A stretch of DNA of 64,000 nucleotides from Streptomyces cellulosae (GTDB taxonomy: Bacteria; Actinomycetota; Actinomycetes; Streptomycetales; Streptomycetaceae): the NCBI GenBank assembly GCA_014655195.1, contig BNBH01000013.1, positions 158,395 to 222,394 on the forward strand. Direction: 5' to 3'. Below the pieces are notes generated by a model, which was not told the origin of the DNA, made no database searches, and saw only the letters and a list, made by a program, of their open reading frames with translations. Position 1 is the stretch's first letter. Every line of letters begins with the position of its first letter. A program made the position numbers and the translations under genes. Shown in pieces: positions 58,986 to 64,000 of this stretch.

Positions 58986-59651
58986 TCAGTTGACCAGCCC
59001 GCGCCGGTACGCGTAGACGACCGCCTGCACCCGGTCCCGCAGGTGCAGCTTGGAGAGGATGCGGGACACGAACGTCTTGACCGTCTCCTGGCTGATCACC
59101 AGCGCCGCCGCGATCTCGCTGTTGGACAGCCCGTCCGCGATGAGCCGCAGCACCTCCAGCTCGCGCGGGGTGAGCGGGATCTGCCGGTCGCCGCCGTCCT
59201 CGGAGGGCCGGATCCGGGACGCGTACCGGCCCACGAGCTGCCGTGTCACCTCCGGGTCGAGCAGCGCCGCGCCCGAGGCCACCGTCCGGATACCGTGCAG
59301 CAGCCGGTCCGGCGGGGCGTCCTTCAGGAGGAAGCCGCTCGCGCCCGCGCGCAGGGCCTCGTAGACGTACTCGTCGAGGTTGAACGTCGTCACCACGAGC
59401 ACCTTCACGGGGTCCTGGACCTCGGAGCCGGCCAGCAGCCTGGTCGCCTCGATGCCGTCGAGCACCGGCATCCGTACGTCCATCACCACGACGTCCGGCC
59501 GTGCCTTCTCCGCGAGGTCGACGGCGGCGCGCCCGTCCCCGCACTCGCCGGCAACCTCCATGTCGGGCTGGGCGTCGATGATCGTCACCAGCCCGGTGCG
59601 GACGAGGGTCTGGTCGTCGCAGACCACCACCCGTATCGGCCCGCTGCTCAC
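58986..59651 (-). CDS. NarL/LuxR-family response regulator
   Basis: A 221-residue regulator with receiver (VVVCDDQTLVRTGLVTII, phospho-Asp in DVVVMDVRMPVLDGIEA, Lys in GFLLKDAPPDRLL) and a C-terminal LuxR-type HTH (LTPRELEVLRLIADGLSN, SQETVKTFVSRILSKLHL). GTG 59651 overlaps the kinase stop (GTGA). Third gene of a CPBP protease, kinase, regulator operon. Confidence 0.93.
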   Translation of the reverse strand: MSSGPIRVVVCDDQTLVRTGLVTIIDAQPDMEVAGECGDGRAAVDLAEKARPDVVVMDVRMPVLDGIEATRLLAGSEVQDPVKVLVVTTFNLDEYVYEALRAGASGFLLKDAPPDRLLHGIRTVASGAALLDPEVTRQLVGRYASRIRPSEDGGDRQIPLTPRELEVLRLIADGLSNSEIAAALVISQETVKTFVSRILSKLHLRDRVQAVVYAYRRGLVN

Positions 59652-60805
59652 GACCGGCTCCCGGTGGGTATCCGCGCCCGCACGGCGAACCCGCCGCCGG
59701 GACGCGGCCCCGCCTCGAACTCGCCGCCGAGGACGTCCACCCGCTCCCGGAGACCGGCCAGCCCCCGCCCGCTGCCGCCCGGCGAGGCCGCGGGACGCGT
59801 CCCGGGACCGTCCGTGCCGACCTCCACCGTGATGTCCCTCTCGCTGTGCTGCACCAGAACCGAAGTAGCTTGCCCGTGAGCGTACTTGAGGGCGTTGGTG
59901 AGGGCCTCCTGCACCACCCGGTACGCCACCAGGTCCGCGCTCCCGGTCGACGCGGCCGGGGTGCCCTGCTCGGTGAACTCCACCGGCTGCCCGGCCCGGC
60001 GCGTCTGCTCCACCAGTGTCAGCAGCCGGCCCACCGGCGGGGTCCGGGAGCTCTCGCCGTGGTCGGGATTGAGCAGGTCGAGAAGGTGCCGCAGGTCGGC
60101 CACGGCACGCCGGCCGGCGTCGGTGACGGCGGTCAGCGCCTCGTCGAGCCGTTCCGGCGCGGCCTTCAGATAGCGCGCGGCCTCCGCCTGCACCACCATC
60201 GCGGTCACATGGTGGGTCACCACGTCGTGCAACTCGCGTGCGATCCGCGCCCGTTCGGCCGCCCGCGTCTGCTCCGCCACCTGGTGACGCCGCTCCGCCT
60301 CGGCGATCCGCGTCGAGCGCAGCCACGCCCCGCCGCCCCACAGCAGACACAGCGCCACGTAGAACGACACCAGCTCGGCCGGCGGCTCCTCCGTACCGCG
60401 CCGCACCAGCTCGGCGACGAACAGCACGTAGGCGAGGGAGCCCGCGGCGACGGTGGTGCGCCGGTACCGCTCCAGATGCGCGCCCGTGCTCAGCAGCGCC
60501 AGGGGCAGCGCCGTACCCGCGACCGTGTGGTAGCCGCGCAGCTGGTCCAGCACGAAACCGGCCGCCACCAGGGACAGGCAGACGGCCGGCCACTGCCGCC
60601 GCAGCGCGAGCGCGAGGGACTGCAGGCCGATGGTGGCGACGGCCAGGGTGTCGTACGGGCGCTCCGCCATCGCGCCGAGGTCCGTGCCGCTGCCACGAAG
60701 GCTCGGCACGAACGCCAGACAGCACAGCAGCACGGCGAACGGCAGGTCCCGGGCCGTGACGTGCAGTCGCCCCCAGACCTGCCGCAGCCCGTGCAGACGG
60801 TTCAC
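59648..60805 (-). CDS. NarL-partner sensor histidine kinase (HisKA_3)
   Basis: A 385-residue kinase with about five membrane helices in the first 155 residues and no large extracellular domain. The phosphoacceptor His is in RIARELHDVVTHHVTAMVV (about 190), then HATPase (VVQEALTNALKYAHG, GRGLAGLRERVDVLGG). GTG 60805 overlaps the CPBP stop (GTGA). The frame is open further upstream to 60877, but that would overlap the CPBP gene. Confidence 0.93.
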   Translation of the reverse strand: MNRLHGLRQVWGRLHVTARDLPFAVLLCCLAFVPSLRGSGTDLGAMAERPYDTLAVATIGLQSLALALRRQWPAVCLSLVAAGFVLDQLRGYHTVAGTALPLALLSTGAHLERYRRTTVAAGSLAYVLFVAELVRRGTEEPPAELVSFYVALCLLWGGGAWLRSTRIAEAERRHQVAEQTRAAERARIARELHDVVTHHVTAMVVQAEAARYLKAAPERLDEALTAVTDAGRRAVADLRHLLDLLNPDHGESSRTPPVGRLLTLVEQTRRAGQPVEFTEQGTPAASTGSADLVAYRVVQEALTNALKYAHGQATSVLVQHSERDITVEVGTDGPGTRPAASPGGSGRGLAGLRERVDVLGGEFEAGPRPGGGFAVRARIPTGSRS

Positions 60806-61629
60806 GGGACGAGCGCGACCGCGTCGGCCCGCTTCGAACGGCGGGGCATCATCTGACCGCGCCGACGGGCCAGCCACAGGAGGCCGACGGTCACCAGCGC
60901 CCAGAACACCAGCGTGTACAGGCTGGCCTCGGGACCGAACTCACCGCCGCTGATCAGCGTCGGCCCGGAGGTGGACGCGTCCAGCAGACCCTGCTGGGTG
61001 TCGTTGCCGGAGACCTCGGTGCTGAAGATGCCGGACGCGGCGAAGTTCCACCCGAAGTGCAGGCCGATCGGCAGCCACAGGCTGCGGGTCGCGACGTAGG
61101 CGGCGGCCAGCATCGGGCCCGCCGACAGCGCGATCACGGCGGCGCCCCACAGGCTCGCGTCCGGGTTCAGCAGATGCCAGGCGCCGAACAGCACACTGGT
61201 CGTGATCAGCGCCCCCCACGTACCGAACCGCTCCTCCATGGTCCTGAACAATACGCCGCGGAACAGGAGTTCCTCCGTGACGGAGGCGCCCGCCATGAAC
61301 CCGGCGAGCCCCACCGCGCCGGTGTACGACCCCCAGCCGTCCACCTCGTAGTGCCCGAGGAAGGCGATGTTCGCGACGACGGACGCGAACACCAGCGTCC
61401 CGAGCACCACACCCCGGACGACCGCGCCGACGGCGCCCTGCCGGCCCACCTCCGCGACCGGGCGCTTCTCCGTCCGCCCCACCACCCAGGCGTAGACGTA
61501 CACGGACAGCACCGCCGTCACCAGGCCCAGGCCGAGCGTGGCCCACGGATTGTCCTGGACCGCGGCCACGCTCTGCCCCCCGACCAGGGACACCACCACC
61601 ACGGCCAGCAACTGCCAGACCACGCGCAC
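60802..61629 (-). CDS. CPBP-family intramembrane metalloprotease
   Basis: A 275-residue protein with about eight membrane helices and the CPBP (Abi/CAAX-protease) motifs EELLFRG (EExxxR, about residue 117), FGAWHLL and LHFGWNF, giving the Glu/Arg and two His of the active site. Such proteases process prenylated or membrane proteins. The GTG at 61629 has GAGGAG 8 bases upstream. It is first in the operon with the kinase and regulator, overlapping the kinase by 4 bases. Confidence 0.87.
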   Translation of the reverse strand: MRVVWQLLAVVVVSLVGGQSVAAVQDNPWATLGLGLVTAVLSVYVYAWVVGRTEKRPVAEVGRQGAVGAVVRGVVLGTLVFASVVANIAFLGHYEVDGWGSYTGAVGLAGFMAGASVTEELLFRGVLFRTMEERFGTWGALITTSVLFGAWHLLNPDASLWGAAVIALSAGPMLAAAYVATRSLWLPIGLHFGWNFAASGIFSTEVSGNDTQQGLLDASTSGPTLISGGEFGPEASLYTLVFWALVTVGLLWLARRRGQMMPRRSKRADAVALVP

Positions 61630-61751
61630 GACTTCACTCCTCGACCAGGGGAAACGCGGCGGCGAACGGACCGCCGCTCCGACCCCCCAGACGCTACGGA
61701 GACGCGCCGCGGGAAGCGTCACCAGCTAGAGGACACCCGCGCGTAGCTCCG

Positions 61752-61781
61752 ACGGGGGACAGGGCGTCCGCCGTCCCCCGT
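61752..61781 (-). terminator. Terminator of the sugar ABC permease operon
   Basis: ACGGGGGAC and GTCCCCCGT form perfect 9-base arms around a 12-base loop, 21 bases past the permease stop. Confidence 0.75.
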
Positions 61782-61802
61782 GAGGAGGGGATGCCGTGGT
61801 CG

Positions 61803-62663
61803 CTAGCCCTTCACGGCACCGGAGGTGAGCCCCCGGATGAAGGACCGCTGCAGCGCGAGGAACGCCAGCACCGACGGCAGCATCGCGAGGAACGCGCCCA
61901 CCAGCAGGACACCGATGCCCACCTGGTCGTCGGAGCGCAGGGAGCGCAGGGCGAGCGGGAGGGTGTACTGGGCGGGGTCGGTGGCGACCAGCAGCGGCAA
62001 CATGTACTGGTCCCAGATCATCGTGAAGCCGAAGATGCCGATGACACCCAGCGCGGGCCGGCACAGCGGCAGTACGACCTGCCAGAAAACCCGGAACTCG
62101 CCCGCGCCGTCCAGCCGCGCCGATTCCTCCAGCTCCTTCGGGATCTCCTTCATGAACTCGGTCATCACCAGGATGGAGAACCCCCAGGCTGCGACCGGCA
62201 CGATCATGCCGACGAGCGAGCCGACCAGGCTGACGTGGATCAGCGGCAGGTCCGCGAGCAGCACCGACAGCGGGACGGCCAGGACCTCCTCGGGCAGCAT
62301 CATCGTCGCCAGGATCAGCACCAGCACCACCGCTGACCCCCGGAACCGCTTGCGGGCGAGGGCGTACCCGGCGAACACGCTGACCAGCACCTGGAGGGCC
62401 AGCCCGCCGCCCACGACGAGGAAGGAGTTGAGCAGGTAGTCGAGTACGTTGCGGTCGACCGCGCGCTCCAGGTTCTCCAGGGACAGCCGGTCGGGCCACA
62501 GGGTGAACTGGGTGGGGTCCACGGTCGGGGTGAACGCGCCGACCATCAGCGCGAGCAGCGGCCGCGCGAACACCATGAACAGGGCGGCGTACAGCACGAA
62601 CCGCAGCACCCGCGCCCACGGCCCGCGCGCCTCCGCCAGTCCGAGCGCCGTCTCGTTCCTCAT
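61803..62663 (-). CDS. Carbohydrate ABC transporter permease (MalG-like)
   Basis: A 286-residue inner-membrane subunit with six membrane segments and an EAA loop, SARLDGAGEFRVFWQVVLPL (about residue 185), that contacts the ATPase. ATG 62663 overlaps the first permease's stop by 4 bases. No ATPase gene is present; the ATPase is probably the shared MsiK, as for many Streptomyces sugar importers. The cargo sugar is unknown. Confidence 0.93.
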   Translation of the reverse strand: MRNETALGLAEARGPWARVLRFVLYAALFMVFARPLLALMVGAFTPTVDPTQFTLWPDRLSLENLERAVDRNVLDYLLNSFLVVGGGLALQVLVSVFAGYALARKRFRGSAVVLVLILATMMLPEEVLAVPLSVLLADLPLIHVSLVGSLVGMIVPVAAWGFSILVMTEFMKEIPKELEESARLDGAGEFRVFWQVVLPLCRPALGVIGIFGFTMIWDQYMLPLLVATDPAQYTLPLALRSLRSDDQVGIGVLLVGAFLAMLPSVLAFLALQRSFIRGLTSGAVKG

Positions 62664-63601
62664 CGGACCTCCCTCCGGCGCAGCCGAGAGGCCACGGTCA
62701 GCACCAGCAGCACCAGGAACAGCAGCACGGTCCCGGCCGCGGCGACACCCAACTCGTTGCGTTCGAGGCCGAGTTTGTACGTCAACGTCAACAGCACCTC
62801 GGTGGAGCCGTCGGGCCCGCCGTTGGTCAGCAGGAACACCTCGGTGAAGATGCGCAGGCCGCGGATCGCCGCGAGCGTGAGCAGAATGGCGAACACGGGC
62901 CGCAGTCCCGGCAGGGTGACATGCCAGATCCGCCGCCACCGCGAGGCGCCGTCGACGGCGGACGCCTCGTAGAGCACCCGGTCCACCCCGGCCAGCCCGG
63001 CGAGGAAGATCATCATGTCGTACGGGGCGCCGCGCCAGATGCCGACGAAGGCGATGGAGGCGAGGGAACTGTCGGGGGAGTTGAGGAACTCGCTGGGCCC
63101 CAGGCCGAGCACGCCGAGCACGGAGTTCAGCGCGCCGCCCTCGGCCGGGTAGTACATGACCCGCCACACCTCGGCGACCACCGCCATGGCCGTGACGACC
63201 GGCAGGAAGATCGCCGACCGGATGAACCACAGCGAGCGGGTCTGCCCCTCCAGCAGCAGCGCCAGCGCGAGCCCCAGCAGGATCGACCCGGCCGTCGTCG
63301 CCACCGCCAGGACCACCGTGTGCCATACGGCGGCACCGAAGTCGGAACTCCCGGCGATCTCCGCGTAGTTATCGCCCCCGACATAGGTGTTGCCGAGGAA
63401 CGGCCGCACCTCCTGGAAGCTCATCCGCACGGCCTGCGCCATGGGGATGAACTTGAAGTACAGGAAGAGCAGCAGCGCCGGCGCGAGGAACAACCACGGC
63501 GTCGCGCCCCGCCGCAGCCGCGACCGCACCGGGGCCGCCGGACGGGCCGGGCGCCGCGCCTGCGCCTTCCGCGACGCCGCCCGCGCCTCGGTCACCGCCA
63601 T
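62660..63601 (-). CDS. Carbohydrate ABC transporter permease (MalF-like)
   Basis: A 313-residue permease, basic and polar for the first 30 residues then six membrane segments beginning PWLFLAPALLLFLYFKF. The EAA loop is EASAVDGASRWRRIWHVTLP (about residue 210). ATG 63601 overlaps the stop of the binding-protein remnant, so the three were one operon: binding protein, MalF, MalG. Confidence 0.93.
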   Translation of the reverse strand: MAVTEARAASRKAQARRPARPAAPVRSRLRRGATPWLFLAPALLLFLYFKFIPMAQAVRMSFQEVRPFLGNTYVGGDNYAEIAGSSDFGAAVWHTVVLAVATTAGSILLGLALALLLEGQTRSLWFIRSAIFLPVVTAMAVVAEVWRVMYYPAEGGALNSVLGVLGLGPSEFLNSPDSSLASIAFVGIWRGAPYDMMIFLAGLAGVDRVLYEASAVDGASRWRRIWHVTLPGLRPVFAILLTLAAIRGLRIFTEVFLLTNGGPDGSTEVLLTLTYKLGLERNELGVAAAGTVLLFLVLLVLTVASRLRRREVR

Positions 63602-63924
63602 CAGCCCGTGGCCCCCTGCTTCTCGAGCTCGGCGTCGATCTCGTCGGCGAGCTCGCCCATCGCGCCGGCGACGTCACGGGAGCACTCGGAGACCACGCCG
63701 TTCAGCCCCTCGGCCGAGATCTGCCGGACGGTCGCCCAGTTGGGCAGGGCGGGCGCGTTGCGGCCATGCTCGTCGTACACCTTCTGGAAGACGTCCCAGC
63801 GGGGGTCCTTGCGCTCGGCGGCGCCGTCCACGGTGGTGTTCACCGGCAGCCGGACGATGATGCCGCCGTTGTCGAGCCCGAGGCCGATCTTCTGCCCGGG
63901 GGGTGCCTCTATGTCCTTCGTCAA
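63601..63924 (-). pseudogene. C-terminal remnant of an ABC sugar-binding protein, cut by an IS element
   Basis: About 107 residues matching only the C-terminal end of an extracellular sugar-binding protein (RLPVNTTVDGAAERKDPRW, FQKVYDEHGRNAP, TVRQISAEGLNG). The N-terminal three-quarters with signal peptide and ligand site are missing. The frame is open back to a TTG at 63924 that overlaps the stop of a transposase-like frame coming from the right edge. The importer is therefore probably non-functional or uses another binding protein. Confidence 0.8.
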
Positions 63925-64000
63925 GCGAGTCGGGGGCTTCTCGGTTCGTAGAAGGTTCCGTCGCGGAGCATGGCGAACAGGACGCTGGTGCGGTGGCGGG
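63921..64000 (-). mobile_element. 3' end of an IS transposase (IS110-like), continues off the right edge
   Basis: The last 26 codons of a minus-strand frame read HRTSVLFAMLRDGTFYEP and stop at 63921. VLFAMLRDGTxY is the characteristic C-terminus of IS110/IS116/IS902-type DEDD transposases. The reading frame ends within the binding-protein remnant, marking the insertion boundary between about 63880 and 63925; no terminal inverted repeat is seen, which is normal for IS110. Confidence 0.62.

Overview
High-GC actinobacterial chromosome, almost certainly Streptomyces. The evidence is the strong third-position G/C bias, many GTG and TTG starts, a SigB-like sigma factor with its anti-sigma factor, a nickel superoxide dismutase, a complete conservon (cvnABCD), an EshB-type encapsulin, and bacterial Ku with a lysine-rich tail. 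From memory, the order sigH, eshB, sodN/sodX, malic enzyme, kgd, lon, ftsW/pbp, LigD/Ku follows the S. coelicolor SCO5243 to SCO5309 region, so most of the window is conserved core chromosome with a few strain-specific insertions.

Layout. 1-2 kb: SigB-like sigma factor (cut by the left edge), translationally coupled to its RsbW-like anti-sigma factor, then a UBP zinc-finger protein. 2-5.3 kb: Na+/H+ antiporter, PLP-dependent desulfhydrase/deaminase, amidase. 5.5-8.2 kb: family 2B encapsulin shell with a polyprenyl diphosphate synthase as probable cargo. 8.4-13.6 kb: acetyltransferase, SLOG-like protein, orphan cytochrome oxidase subunit I, DHFR-like, VOC and AraC genes. 13.6-16.1 kb: sodN/sodX, CGNR regulator, methyltransferase. 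16.1-25 kb: polar amino-acid ABC transporter, malic enzyme, quinone reductase, a leaderless HTH plus Clp-N module, PadR plus DUF4097. 25-34.6 kb: the 2-oxoglutarate decarboxylase/dehydrogenase Kgd, a two-component system, spermidine synthase-like protein and Lon with an HspR-type operator. 34.6-45.5 kb: GH25 lysozyme, MarR, a 0.7-kb interspersed-repeat cluster, PP2C phosphatase, the conservon with a StyA-like monooxygenase, an NlpC/P60 hydrolase. 45.6-52 kb: TetR and AurF-like oxygenase, a second FtsW/PBP pair, a secreted N/Q-rich SH3 protein, a dual-specificity phosphatase. 52-55.6 kb: NERD protein, divergent LigD-polymerase/Ku, tandem repeats. 55.6-61.8 kb: ketosynthase with a novel N-terminal extension, ECF sigma factor with probable anti-sigma, and a CPBP protease/two-component operon. 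61.8-64 kb: sugar ABC permeases whose binding-protein gene is cut by an IS transposase at the right edge.

Genes that act together: sigma/anti-sigma; encapsulin and prenyl synthase; SodN, its protease SodX and a probable sodN-3'UTR sRNA; ABC importer; Ku and LigD polymerase; FtsW and PBP; CvnA-D with a flavoprotein. The most distinctive points are the encapsulin pair, the leaderless HTH/Clp-N module with tandem operators, the conservon-linked monooxygenase, the ketosynthase fusion and the repeat clusters. All functions are read from sequence by recognition of families; no database search was run.
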